Below, in pieces: positions 22,899 through 33,950 of a stretch of 64,000 bases of DNA (the stretch's first letter is position 1; every line of letters starts with the position of its first letter). The stretch spans positions 45,257 through 109,256 of the forward strand of contig JAKSYS010000133.1 of NCBI GenBank assembly GCA_022925895.1. The letters run 5' to 3'. The DNA is from Fragilaria crotonensis. Lineage: Eukaryota; Bacillariophyta; Fragilariophyceae; Fragilariales; Fragilariaceae. The notes beneath the pieces were generated by a model, which had not been told where the DNA came from, searched no databases, and was given only the letters and a program-made list of their open reading frames with translations. The position numbers were made by a program, and so were the translations under genes.

Positions 22899-25563
22899 AT
22901 GGGATTTCTATCGTTGCTCATCGTGCTTTCGTTAATTGGATCGTCCCATGGCGTTCCGTCGGGATTCGTCGATGAGGGAGTCACTTCAGTCGTTGCAATC
23001 ACTGGCGCATTTGCTCCGAATCCTCGAAATGGAGGTAATCCGATGCTGTTGCTGTCGTCAAAGGAGGGTAGAGTGATGGTTTTAGAAGACCCTGACAACT
23101 CGGATGAGTTTGATACCATTCTTGACCTTGAAAGTCGCATGTGTCACAACGGAGAACGTGGCCTGCAATCGATTCGGCCCCATCCTGATTTTGCCAGCAA
23201 TCGGTACCTGTATGTTTTCTACGCACAGGAAAACAATGGATGCCTCGAAGACTACGAGACTGGTCCTCGGAACCGCTTGTCGAGATTCACTATGGACGCG
23301 GACACTCTGGAGATTGATGTGGACTCAGAACTTATTCTTATGGAGACACCACCATTGCCCAAGCGTGTCCATAACGGAGGGAACATTGCGTTTGGGAACG
23401 ATGGCAAGTTGTACGTCACGACAGGCGATGGAGGCAGTCGCAGCCCTGCTGTTTCGCAAGATCTTGGACATTTGCATGGCAAGATACTAAGGTTGAACGA
23501 CGACGGTAGTATTCCCAGTGACAACCCACATGCGTCCGACGGTGTGGCATGCGGAACGACAGGTGGACAGACAACATCGGGAGTCTGCGCTGAAGTGTAA
23601 GTTTGATGTTTGATGTTTGATGCATTGGTTTCTTTGATGATACCTCTTGCAACTAGTCTCACATTTCCTCTGTCCTTTTAGTTTCGCTCTTGGCTGTCGC
23701 AACCCTTTCCGACTGGCGATGGACCCCAACACGGTCGACAAGGTCAAATTTCACATTGGTGACGTGGGGGGGTCGCAGTGGGAGGAGATCAGTGTCGGTG
23801 GGACGGATTATCCGTTGGCCAACTACGGCTGGCCCGTCATGGAAGGCCCGTGTAATATCCATTCCAATAAGGAATGCCCCACCCGCTCCGAATTCCAAGA
23901 CCCGATCTATTACTATGAACACACGAAAAGCACGGAAGGAGGTGCGGTCACTGGTAGCGTCTTTGTTCCAGACGGTATTTGGCCCTCGGAATACAAGTTC
24001 TTGTTTGTTGACTTTATTTTTGGAAAGGTTTACAACTTGATCGAGGACGACAGTCGAGAGTGTCGAGATTGCGTACCACCAGTTCCAGCCTATCGGAACG
24101 AGACCTTTCACGATTACAAAGATATGGTGGATATTTTCTTCGGTCCTTACAATGGCGAGCAAGCACTCTACATTGTTTCTCGAACTGATGGGCAGAATAT
24201 TCGGCGCATTCGGTACACTGACAGTAGCAACAGAAGTCCAGTGGCGAACTTTACTGTCGATGATACCTCCGCAATGATGGGAGAAGTACTGTCTTTTGAC
24301 GGCAGCGCCAGTTCAGATCCAGACGGTGATGGATTAACGTACATGTGGGATTTCGGAGACGGAAGCGCATCCGCGTTGGAAAGCCCTCAATATGCGTACA
24401 CCAGGAACGGCGCTTTCACCGTGACCCTGACTGTTGAGGACACTGGCGGCCTAACATCCCAAACTTATATCGTGGTGTCTGTGGGAACGCCCCCAAAGGC
24501 GGAGATGATATCGCCCGCCGAGGGTGCAACGTTCTCCGTCGGCGAACACTTGATCCTTTCTGGGTATGGTGAGGATTCCATTGGGAACGAACTTAACAGT
24601 TCTCAGATCTTTTGGGAAGTGCGACAGCACCACGCAAGTCACTTTCATCCTTTCTTGGACAAGTCAGCGGGCAACGACATCGATTTGTATGCAGCTCCTG
24701 GTCCGGAGGACTTCATGGCTGCCACAAATAGTTTTGAGAGTTATCATGTATGCTGTCGATAGCTTTGGAGTGACAACGGAGATTTCGCGCGATGTGCTCC
24801 CAAAGCTCGTTTACATCGACATTGATAGTGTCCCGCAGCAAATGAATGTCCTGGTTGACGAGTATCCCGTCGAAACACCAGGAACAATCACATCTTGGCA
24901 GAATCACAAGCTCCACCTTGATGTGGAAGACCAGTATCCTTTCACCTTTGCCTCCTGGTCAGACGGCGGTTTGCGTTCTCACACCATGCTTGTCCCTGAA
25001 GCATCTTCTTCCTATCCATACGTCTCGGCCATGTTTGAAGTGAACGCATCAGCGTACGAGCCTATCGATTTTGTATCGACTATCAAGAACTGTAGCAGCA
25101 CCGATTTGTGCGGGCGGTGCGAAGGTCATTGCCAAAGTGATGCAGAGTGCGCGGAGTCGCTTATTTGCTTCCAGAAGGGCGGAAAGAATCTTACGGTTCC
25201 AGGATGTCTTGGATTGGATCCATCCAACACGGATTGGTGCACAACCGATAGTGGCTCAATTTATCTTCGATTGTAGGCGCAACTGCAGAACCAACGCCCT
25301 CGCCGTTCGTTGTCGCTCCGGTTGGTATACCATTCCCCGAAGACCATGACCCGGTTGTGCAACCAACTCGTGCCCCAGTTGAGCAGCCCACTCCCAAACC
25401 ATCTGCCGATGCCACCGATGAACCCATCACCCTCATTCGAGGTAAACCCAGTGCCAATGGTACTAGTACATCGGGAGTCGCATCGAAAGGCTTGTTTTCT
25501 ATCAGCTGTGTTGTTGGGGTTGCTGTTGTTGCGTTTGCGTTTGCGTTTGCGCATCTAGCATGA
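22899..25563 (+). pseudogene. GSDH-PKD surface protein, left copy (two frameshifts)
   Basis: The structure matches the intact gene at 38205-40863: ATG at 22899, exon 1 to 22596+1000 (23596), an 85-bp GT..AG intron 23597-23681, and exon 2 from 23682. Near 24731 this copy has TTTT where the other has TTTTTT, so the frame is lost after 'DFMAATNSF'. Near 25252 it lacks one more base, giving an early TAG. The C-terminal anchor is still readable to 25563. The encoded parts are a signal peptide, a glucose/sorbosone-dehydrogenase-like propeller, a PKD domain, a Cys-rich module and a Pro-rich stalk. Both breaks are small indels, so a sequencing error is a real alternative to pseudogene status. Confidence 0.85.
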
Positions 25564-26222
25564 ATATCTTTCTCGCTCCCTGTTATTCAGATTTCTGTGA
25601 ACTTGATTGGAATATTGGGATGTATAACAAGTAGCCTACTACTGGTAGCGTTTTCTTTTGTTAGTATATGGAATTCTGCCATTCCGAAAATTCGAATTCC
25701 TCTCAACGAAAGCAACGCAACGAGTGCTTTATGATGTCCGAGGTGAGCTCCACAAGGAGACGTTGTTGTCGTTTCTTTCCAAACTTTTAATTTTCCTATG
25801 TCATACAAACTCCTCGTCCGTGATTGTTGGATATGATTGATGATCAGCCATTTCCTCCGTCAGTTTTAAATGGTCCAACAACAATTTGACATTCTCGTCC
25901 AATGACGGGTAATCCTCGCTCCCACGCTGTGATATGTTGTCCGCATGCTCGCTGTTGCCAGAGAAACCTAGGAGCTCCTTGAGTGGAGACACTGTGAAGG
26001 GAGTGCCATGTGCTTGACCGAAATGAAGTCTGTTTCTCCTCTGTAGATTGGATACGATTTCATTTCGGACATCAATAACTCTCCATTCCGTGCAGGATTT
26101 TTGATCTTTGCTTGGGTGCTATGGAATTTCAATCCTCGTGATACCTTGTCGCATATCGGGTGAACGAAGCCGTCTTATCTTTTCCGATAATTTCTTCAAA
26201 GCTTCCGCTCGCGTTATTCGTT

Positions 26223-27714
26223 TCAGAATTGCTGCTCTTTTCTTATCTGACTCGTAACTGATTGCTCGTATTGTAGCATTCTTTCTTGTTGTTCCTTTTC
26301 ACATCCGATAAAGCTCTCTGAAACAACAGTATTAACCTTGCGACTAGCTTCTCTAAGTTTTGTTGAACACATTTGTTTAGTCAGAGGAGTCGTTAAAGCA
26401 TTTGAGAATACGCCGAGATCCTTTGCCGACTGTAAGGTGCGTGTATAATCATGTCCGTGGCGCAATTCAAACCAGATTTTTTCAGCAACCGAAGTTTCTC
26501 TCGTGCTTCGACTAGGGATACCGACCATGCGGGAGATTTGTATTTCTTAACTCTCTTTTCGGCTGTGAGGCTTGCCTGTAGAATGTCTCGATCCAATCTC
26601 TCGGCAAAAGCATGACAATTTCCTGGCAGTGTTATTAAAATCCTCTCGCAAATGCTTTGCATTGCGCAAGTTGTTCATACTTCTCTCGAATGTACTGGGT
26701 CACCTGTTTTTCATTTGTAGAGTGCATCATCCGCAGAGGAAGAGCCGCCAATGCTTGTGTTTGCGAGCCAAACAATTTTTCCGTATCCAGATCGAAGTAA
26801 TATGCTCGGTGATCGGTAGGAAATCTTCCGTGAAAGGATTCGTATCCGGCCGCAATGAGACCGTAATCGAGTCTTACGCGCCCTCGTGAGTATGTGGATG
26901 GTGGTTGTAAATCCGATCGACACTTCATCAAATCGACTAATTGAAAATCTGCGATAAGTCTGCCCATGCCATTGAAGTTGCCATCAATGCTCTCGTTGCA
27001 ATCTCCCACCAGGATTATATCTTCGCCCCTTGATTTGCACTCTTGTAGATACTACACTCGTAAATTGTTTTTGAAAGCTCTTCTTGGATTGCAATCCCTT
27101 GCGTTCAAGTGTGTGAGGTGGCTAATCTGCCTGTTGAGCTGCCGCTGCACTTGTCCCGGGTTGAGGGGCAATGTCCACCACGTGATACACCGATATTACC
27201 GTCAAGTTGAATCCTTCTTTACCGCAAAACGTTTGGCTTACCCACGTTCCCAGAGGATCTTGGTATGATGCGTTGATGCGACCCGTTATATTATTACCAA
27301 TGGACAAGTGGAGAGTGCCGCCTGGTTCATACCAATTATTTAATGTGGTGGGTTTGATCCGGCAACCAGTCTAGATCGTGACAAATGCTGCCGAGCTGTG
27401 TTATACAGAATGCTTCGTACTTCAGATTGCGTGGTATCGACATTATGCTCTTGTCCACACATGATATTGACTTGGAGTTTGTTAGCGATGGAACACAGTG
27501 TTTCAAATTGACCTCCACGTCTATCGAGCACGATGCCGTTGAGATTTAGTGAATACACTCCGGTTACTTTGTCTTGCTTCTTGATTAACAGATCTCCCCA
27601 GAGTGTATTTGTCTGCTGATTATTGTGTGTCAAAACGAAATAGAAATTTTGGCTCCGACGATTACTTCTGGGTTGTTGAAACAATGTAGACCAGCTTTCT
27701 TTGGCTTGTTGCAA
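26223..27714 (-). pseudogene. LINE ORF2 endonuclease/exonuclease/phosphatase domain (broken)
   Basis: The frames 27714-27340, 27307-27122, 27009-26635 and 26528-26223 read as one protein. The signature residues of the EEP nuclease fold are visible: 'MCGQEHNVDTTQ' (catalytic Glu), 'VGDCNES' (Asp and Asn of the GDxN box) and 'TDHRAYYFD' (the DH box). The following helical part ('QVTQYIREKYEQLAQ') resembles the linker before reverse transcriptase in this group. It would nick target DNA to prime reverse transcription. Frame breaks make it inactive. Confidence 0.65.
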
Positions 27715-27870
27715 TCTGCGCTCGATTGGAGAAGAGGGGATTTCTGTGTTCCTGTGACTTTTGACTTACGTTTGCTTGTTCACGTGTGAACGACTCGTGT
27801 AGAATATCTGAACCATTTGCTATGAGTTGATACACCCTACATAGCTGTGTTTGCGGGTGATTGATTATCC

Positions 27871-29143
27871 CTAGTAATTATTTTTGTGTTGTAGGGTATA
27901 ATGGTCCCAGCACGCAGCAGTGAGGCAATCTTTGTTCATTGGCGCTTGCTCGTTAGTTCCCTCTGTGGCACTTTTGAGGGCAGAAAACTGTTGTGCTTGC
28001 TCATGCTCCTTTTGCCGGGATTCTTTCCTGACTGTACGTTTTCCCAAAGGTGGGGTGCAATTGCTGTGAGTGAGGGACTGATCTGTCAATGGCTGAACTT
28101 GCTTGCACAATTGTGCAATCATCGCCTCCAGCGTCGCAATTTTATTACTCAATTCTTCGTGACGTATGCCCCTCAATGATGGATCTGGTTCTGTCATTCC
28201 GGACACTTGATCAGAGACCGTGGATGCTGCTGCTGCATATAAGGGATATGTTTTCTTGGATGTTCGAGTAACTGGGGTTGTTTCAAATGACTGAGTGGCG
28301 GTAGCGGTTCGTTGTTTCCATGCGCTATCTAAGTATGGAGCATCCGTGCTCGTGTTTGTTTCCATCATACTCGCCACGCTATACGGCACACAACTTTTTG
28401 TAGACGTGGTCATCCATGAATTGTCTCTGCTCAAATCCCCGTTGGCCTTGCGATTTCCTACACTCGGTGGTCCTTCGAATTGTCCTTCCTTGGTTTCTGC
28501 GCCTTCTGGGACAACTTCTTGCTGATACACCGATCAAGTTGTTTTGTGAGCAACGCACGAACTGTGTTCTGGATGTTTTTATTGACTAAAACGTAGAATT
28601 TGCCGCTTTCTGTCGGAATGACATCCTTAACTCCCGAAATGGACTTGATACCATCCAAAAAGGTAGTACATTGCTTCTGTTCCTAGATTGACAATCATGA
28701 CCACGTGCTGATTTGCCAGGATCTGGTTTTGGTATCTGATTGCGCCTTGAAAAGCTTCTGGATTTCTTCAACGCATTTGGAACGCAACATACTCCTACTC
28801 TTTAGTATCTTTGGTGACATCTTTGATGATTGGAAGAAGTTGAGGAATCGAACTAGTTGGTACCTTGATCGTGAATGCTTGAGTCAAGGAACTGCAACAA
28901 CTGTTGCTTGTGTGTGATTTTGTGCATCTTCAGCACCATTTCAAACTTCGGGACTTTCACTCGGGGCATTTGCTTGCACAACCTAGCACAAACTTGCAAA
29001 ACTAACGTGGTAGCTCTCTCTGGGGAATAATACTTTGGGCTAAATCCGGTGACAAAGCCGATTTGTTGAACGTCCCATTCGTGCTCATCCCACTGATGCT
29101 CGCTCAGAAAACAACCATTTTCTTTTAACAGTTGGAATGCCAA
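27871..29143 (-). pseudogene. LINE ORF1-like region (broken)
   Basis: Minus-strand frames 29143-28853, 28658-28458 and 28530-27871 contain the segment 'QWDEHEWDVQQIGFVTGF', a basic middle part with 'KVPKFEMVLKMHKITH', a short globular piece ('SISGVKDVIPTESGKFYVLVNK'), and a coiled-coil-like tail ('RHEELSNKIATLEAMIAQLCKQVQ'). ORF1 proteins of LINEs bind RNA and form oligomers through coiled coils. The product is fragmented. Confidence 0.5.
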
Positions 29144-29380
29144 CGGATGACATTTGATTTGGCCAAAGGGGGACTCTGCTGAGAACTCAATGAATGATTG
29201 TAAATGCTGTTTTCGTACTTCCAGATGGAGTTACGTCAGTTGGCTTCTGATACATTTTGAACTGGTGATTGTGCGAGTTGATTTTGGAGGTAGTGTTCTT
29301 CGTTTTGTCAATGTTGGATACTTGTTCATAATTTTGACATCTGCTTCAAACGCTGTAGAGATGATCCGCATTCATTGAGA

Positions 29381-29412
29381 TCCGATTAGGTTTCACCAAT
29401 TTGACGTCAGCA
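29381..29412 (+). repeat. Left 32-bp terminal inverted repeat
   Basis: A perfect match, in reverse complement, to 35456-35487. It contains the palindrome TGACGTCA near its inner end. Confidence 0.85.
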
Positions 29413-29542
29413 CCCACGTCACAGTAATAAACTACAGTGAGTCCTCCTGTAGAAGATTTTTGAAGACATCGGAAATTTGAATGGCTGACAAAACACGGAA
29501 TCTTTGTTGTTGACTTGTGTTGGCGCTTTTCCTAACGCGCAT

Positions 29543-29925
29543 TGTCAAGATGTACTGTGCTACAAGTGCTGCTCAAGATGTGTCGAGTAATACTGTGTCA
29601 TCCGGACACTACTCGAACAACGACAGTACACCAGTATCTAGTATCTGTTCCGGTGATCACGGCAGTGTTGATGGTTGGACTGTAATCCAGGTCAAGGCTA
29701 AAGCAAAGAAGACTAAAGAAGCTCCACACAGAAGGAAGACTGAAGAGTCTATTATTGGTGTGAATGGGATTCACAAGGTGGTGAATGGGAATGCAATTGC
29801 AGCTGATGGGATTGGAGTCTAGAAATAGAGACTAACAGTAAAGCTCACAATACAGATAAAGGAAATTCAATACGGTTGTAATATCGTACTGGCTAGTGTT
29901 ATACTGTATCAAGGATTATTTAACA
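29543..29925 (+). repeat. 5' LTR of the deleted Copia
   Basis: 383-bp LTR beginning TGTCAAGATG and ending TTTAACA. The sequence after it (CGTTTATAAACGG) is a small inverted repeat and does not start with TGG, so no standard primer-binding site is seen. Confidence 0.9.
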
Positions 29926-29968
29926 CGTTTATAAACGGTCAGTTTATATTTTGAAGTCTCAAGCAACA

Positions 29969-31074
29969 TGGTCGACGAACAGTCTGAGTCCGGGTATGGT
30001 ACTACTGTTCGTGCGTTTGCGTTTGATGGCGACGAAGCCAAGTACCGTTCCTGGGAAGGGGCGCTTGCGCTTGCCAGGTCGAGGGTTTTCTACTTGCACT
30101 AACTAAAGCAGCTACCGGGAGGGTACTTACTGTGGAAGAGTATGAGTACGGCGAGGTTGAGGTGCCTGGTATGGATGCCACTGGTGGCGCGGCTACCGCT
30201 GCAACGACACGTCCAACGACAGCTGCGGAGAACCGCAAGTACTTCGAAGGCTACAGCTTGGACATATTTGGTTGCAAGTTGCACCGGTACAGCCTACGCT
30301 CTAATTGAGAGGTGCAAAGGTGATCCGTTTAAGGCTTGGGCCATACTTCAGGAGAAGTACTGTGCCACTGACGCGGAAGAGAATTACCCCGAACTGGATA
30401 GAGCGTTCAGCGATTGCAAGCTTGATGGCACGAAGAAGGATCCGGAACTCTGGTTCAATGACTTGGACCACTTGAACATGAGGCTTGCGAGAATCAGCTT
30501 GAAGTATGAGAAGGACGATCTGCAAATGAAAAGTCACATGATGACGGCTATGTCGAAGGACTATGAAAGCGTCATCGTCAAGTTCCGCGGTGACCTCAGC
30601 GAGACGCCTCTTGCGAAGTTGCGCAAGGAAGTGGTACTCCAATTCAAGACCCTTGTCAAGGATGGTAGTGGAAAGGGTTCGGAATCTGTTCTAAGTGCCA
30701 GTAACCCATTTAAGGGAACATGCAGGAATTGCGGCAAGATTGGCCATAAGGCACATGAGTGCAGGTCGGCCAAGGTCGAATCTACGGATGGCGCAACGAA
30801 GGAAGCCAGTACTGCCGACGACGTCGATAAGTCAAATGTGACATGCTATAATTGTCAAGGGAAGGGGCATTATGCGAACGAGTGTGCGAGCGCAAAGAAC
30901 TTCAAGTCTGACCCTACAGCTGATATGGCAATGTTTGTCGGAGCGTCATGCGTGGATACTATGCCCGTCTACAAGGGCTATGACTATTGTGCGGATGTGG
31001 GAGACAGCTTCTTCGACAACATGTCCGATTCAGTGGCTTTGGCGAGGTTGATGACACTTTGTTTGGTCATTTGA
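29969..31074 (+). pseudogene. Gag of the deleted Copia, two CCHC knuckles (frameshifted N-terminus)
   Basis: An ATG at 29969 starts 'MVDEQSESGYGTTVRAFAFDGDEAKYRSWEG', the usual start of such Gags. Two frame changes lead to the long frame ending at 31074, with 'AWAILQEKYCATDAEENYPELDRAF' and 'LWFNDLDHLNMRLARI' of the UBN2/Gag core. Two zinc knuckles follow, CRNCGKIGHKAHEC and CYNCQGKGHYANEC. Gag forms the particle and binds RNA. The N-terminal breaks predict no full-length product. Confidence 0.85.
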
Positions 31075-31819
31075 TCCTGGCCGGTGGTACTTGTACTAAG
31101 AACGATACTAAAACTGCACGCATTGAGGACACTGCGGCGGAGACTGAACCAGTTGCCATTGAGGTTGAGTTGGTTGAAGAACAGGAATCCAAATGTGACT
31201 TGGACGTTCTTGCAACTGACATGAACACCCCTATCATGGCTACCAATGAAACTACGGACAAAAATGATAAAGTCATTGTCATGCCAAGCGCTTGTGTCGG
31301 ATCAGCAGTTACGCTAGGACTTGCGGAGGAATGGCTACTTGATGATGGCGGCGCTACTGGTGGCGTCGCATACGACAACAAACATACGACAGATTTGACG
31401 GATTCAAATCGTGACGTCACTATCGGAAATGGTGGCGAAGTTCCAGAAACCATGTTGAAGGACCTACCGGATGACAAGTTGACATTGGAAATGCCTGGAC
31501 TTGTTGAGATCGCGGAGGATGTCCCTGCTACTATGGCTGTTACTGGTGTTGCACCGTTAGTCGCACCGATGGAGTCATTTTCTAAAATTCTGAAGTCACT
31601 TGGGCTTATTCAATGCAAGACCGATCCATGCCTCTTCTACCTATTCGACAGGTACGGAAATTTACAGGCAATCGTGGTTGCGTGCTGCGATGACTGCATT
31701 GTTGTTTTTACTGGACACGAGAAATGGTGGGTCACGAAGCTCAAGACTGGAATATCGGGAGGAATGACCATGCCGGAAGGAATTTCGGACATTTTGTATG
31801 ATCCCCAGAACACGGAGGA
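30987..31819 (+). pseudogene. Protease-like and RT fragments of the deleted Copia
   Basis: A frame overlapping the end of gag contains 'EEWLLDDGGATGGV', which resembles the Copia protease box with DDGG in place of DSGA. The frame then jumps straight to the late RT segment 'SLGLIQCKTDPCLFYLF...VACCDDCIVVFTG'. Integrase and the RT core are absent, so a large in-frame deletion joined the two. The CCDD at the RT active-site position replaces the usual YVDD. Confidence 0.7.
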
Positions 31820-32202
31820 TGTCAAGATGTACTGTGCTACAAGTGCTGCTCAAGATGTGTCGAGTAATACTGTGTCATCCGGACACTACTCGAACAACGA
31901 CAGTACACCAGTATCTAGTATCTGTTCCGGTGATCACGGCAGTGTTGATGGTTGGACTGTAATCCAGGTCAAGGCTAAAGCAAAGAAGACTAAAGAAGCT
32001 CCACACAGAAGGAAGACTGAAGAGTCTATTATTGGTGTGAATGGGATTCACAAGGTGGTGAATGGGAATGCAATTGCAGCTGATGGGATTGGAGTCTAGA
32101 AATAGAGACTAACAGTAAAGCTCACAATACAGATAAAGGAAATTCAATACGGTTGTAATATCGTACTGGCTAGTGTTATACTGTATCAAGGATTATTTAA
32201 CA
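31820..32202 (+). repeat. 3' LTR of the deleted Copia
   Basis: 383-bp LTR matching the left one. A purine-rich stretch (CACGGAGGA) directly before it may be the polypurine tract. Confidence 0.9.
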
Positions 32203-32400
32203 GCGCATGTCAACCCTTTGTCATGCCAGAAAGATAACTGCTACATATCTCCTTCTATCAGTGATTCATGTGTTTCCCTTGTTTTGAATCACTCGAACTT
32301 ACATTACTTTGTATTCGATTACAACCTAGGGTTGCAAATCTCCTTGAAGACAAGTACACTTTTCTTCTTAATCAACACCAACAGAACTATTTTTCTGTAC

Positions 32401-32882
32401 AAATAGTCGTCACAGTACCAGTAACAGCAGTACAGTACAATGGCGACTATTTGGTGATCGAAATTTGATCTTCAAATAGTCGTCACAGTACCAGTAACAG
32501 CAGTACAGTACAATGGCGACTATTTGGTGATCGAAATTCGATCTTCAAATAGTCGTCACAGTACCAGTAACACTAGTACAGTACAATGGCGACTATTTGG
32601 TGATCAAAATTCGATCTTCAAATAGTCGTCACAGTACCAGTAACACTAGTACAGTACAATGGCGACTATTTGGTGATCGAAATTTGATCTTCAAATAGTC
32701 GTCACAGTACCAGTAACAGCAGTACAGTACAATGGCGACTATTTGCTGGTGATCGAAATTCGATCTTCAAATAGTTGTCACAGTACGAATAGCACCAGTA
32801 CAGTACAATGGCGACTATTTGGTGATCGAAATTCGATCTTCAAATAGTCGTCACAGTACGAGTAACACCAGTACTTCGAATT
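32401..32882 (+). repeat. Array of about seven 73-bp units, left arm
   Basis: Units begin (AAATAGTCG) at 32401, 32474, 32547, 32620, 32693, 32769 and 32842. The period is 73 bp, except one unit of 76 bp caused by an inserted triplet. Each unit has AAATAGTCG near one end and CGACTATTT near the other, so each can fold back on itself. Confidence 0.9.
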
Positions 32883-33034
32883 TCGATCTTCGACGAGTGT
32901 TCTGAGTGATGTCGCCCTTGAGCACTGACGTACTTCTGACACGTGCAACGTGACAGAAGTATAAACTCTGATCACATTTTTCATCGTTCGATTGCCTTGC
33001 TCAACGCTGTTGCGAATGGTTATCAAACGGCGAA

Positions 33035-33290
33035 ACAACTTGGAAACCATCATGAGTACGTCAAAACAGGTCACTGTTATCTGTGACTCGGGCACAGTAA
33101 CAGCAGTTCCAACCTTGACGCAAAAACCATGATGAGGAGTACGGTTATGGAATGCAAATGTAACAACTTGGAAACCATCGTGAGTACGTCAAAACAGGTC
33201 ACTGTTATCTGTGACTTGGGGCACAGTAACAGCAGTTCCAACCTTGACGCTCGAAAAACCATGATGAGGAGTACGGTTGTACAGAATGAT
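33035..33290 (+). repeat. 128-bp tandem duplication
   Basis: A segment beginning ACAACTTGGAAACCATC occurs at 33035 and 33163. It includes the apparent start of the dioxygenase-like ORF, so the true start of that ORF is uncertain. Confidence 0.8.
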
Positions 33291-33793
33291 ACCACAAGTG
33301 ATGACATTGGCAAGACTGGAAAACGAGGTTTTCAACATGTATATAAATCAGGGAAAAAGCCTAGCATCACGACGCAGGAAGCATACAAGATGGCGAGACA
33401 AAATGGCAAGCCAAAGAGTGTTTATGCAAAGAAGCACAATTATTTGAAGAAGAAAAGGCTAGATAGTTTGATGCAAGTTTCGTCGTCGCATGAGCATACA
33501 CTGGGCAAAGCACTGTTGCAGAACAGTGCTTGACAACGATCATTTCGCAACATGGATTGCAACCAGGACGGTATGATAAATACCGATTGGATGCTGAAGT
33601 GACAAACTACTTTGCATTTGCTGAGCAAGGGATTGCTGTGGCACTGAGGCCGGGAGATATGTTACTTTTCAATCCATTGTATCACCACTGTTTGACATCC
33701 CGCACATTGCATTGTCAAGAGAAAGATGTGTTTTGTGTGTCATTGTACCTTAAGACAGCAATTGTTGGAGGAAACAATAATAATGCGCTGTAA
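33129..33793 (+). pseudogene. Fragment of a double-stranded beta-helix (2OG-Fe oxygenase-like) protein
   Basis: Two plus-strand frames (33129-33533 and 33530-33793) overlap at a frame break. The second reads 'TNYFAFAEQGIAVALRPGDMLLFNPLYHHCLTSRT' then 'DVFCVSLYLKTAIVGGN'. The 'PGDxLLFNxxxxH...SR' pattern resembles the last strands of 2-oxoglutarate/Fe(II) dioxygenases, where His binds iron and Arg binds 2OG. The upstream HxD motif is not visible and the N-terminal half is missing. It lies between the inverted 73-bp arrays and head-to-head with the zinc-finger protein, so it looks like transposon cargo. The family call comes from remembered patterns. Confidence 0.4.
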
Positions 33794-33950
33794 AAATAGT
33801 CGTCATCGTACTGTCATAGTGTTACTTGTCCATTCATGACTATTTGAAGATCAAAACTCGAACACCAAATAGTCGTCATCGTACTTTCATAGTGTTACTT
33901 GTCCATTACTGACTATTTGAAGATCGAAATTCGTACACCAAATAGTCGTC
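33794..33950 (-). repeat. Array of 73-bp units, right arm (inverted)
   Basis: Units begin at 33794, 33867 and 33940 with period 73. Their reverse complement aligns with the units of the left array, including GGTG..TCGA..TTTGATCTTCAAATAGTC. Confidence 0.88.

Larger units (their letters stand above)
22047..25718 (+). repeat. Segmental duplication, left copy
   Basis: It aligns with the segment starting near 35777 and ending at 41014. It covers an upstream block (22047-22235), the promoter, the whole GSDH gene, and the 3' flank up to 'CAACGAAAGCAACGCA'. The copies separate at 25719 and 41015. This copy has an extra block of about 330 bp upstream (22290-22640). Confidence 0.85.
25740..29380 (-). 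mobile_element. LINE-type non-LTR retrotransposon remnant
   Basis: Minus-strand frames run from an ORF1-like segment near 29143 ('QWDEHEWDVQQIGFVTGFSPKYYSPERAT') through an endonuclease ORF2 (27714-26223) to a short frame (25992-25801) ending in 'SYPTITDEEFV'. The order and wording resemble non-LTR elements common in diatoms. The reverse transcriptase that should follow is missing. The sequence stops close to the end of the left GSDH duplication, so the 3' part was deleted rather than 5'-truncated as is usual for LINEs. Many frameshifts show it is dead. Confidence 0.65.
29543..32202 (+). mobile_element. Internally deleted Copia element with matching 383-bp LTRs
   Basis: LTRs at 29543-29925 and 31820-32202 are each 383 bp, TG..CA, and identical as far as I can compare by eye. 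The flanks share GCGCAT (29537-29542 and 32203-32208), a 5-6-bp target duplication. The 1.9-kb interior keeps gag, a protease-like block and a short piece of reverse transcriptase, but lacks integrase and most of RT and RNase H. This is a very young, non-autonomous insertion that must have used another element's enzymes. Confidence 0.9.
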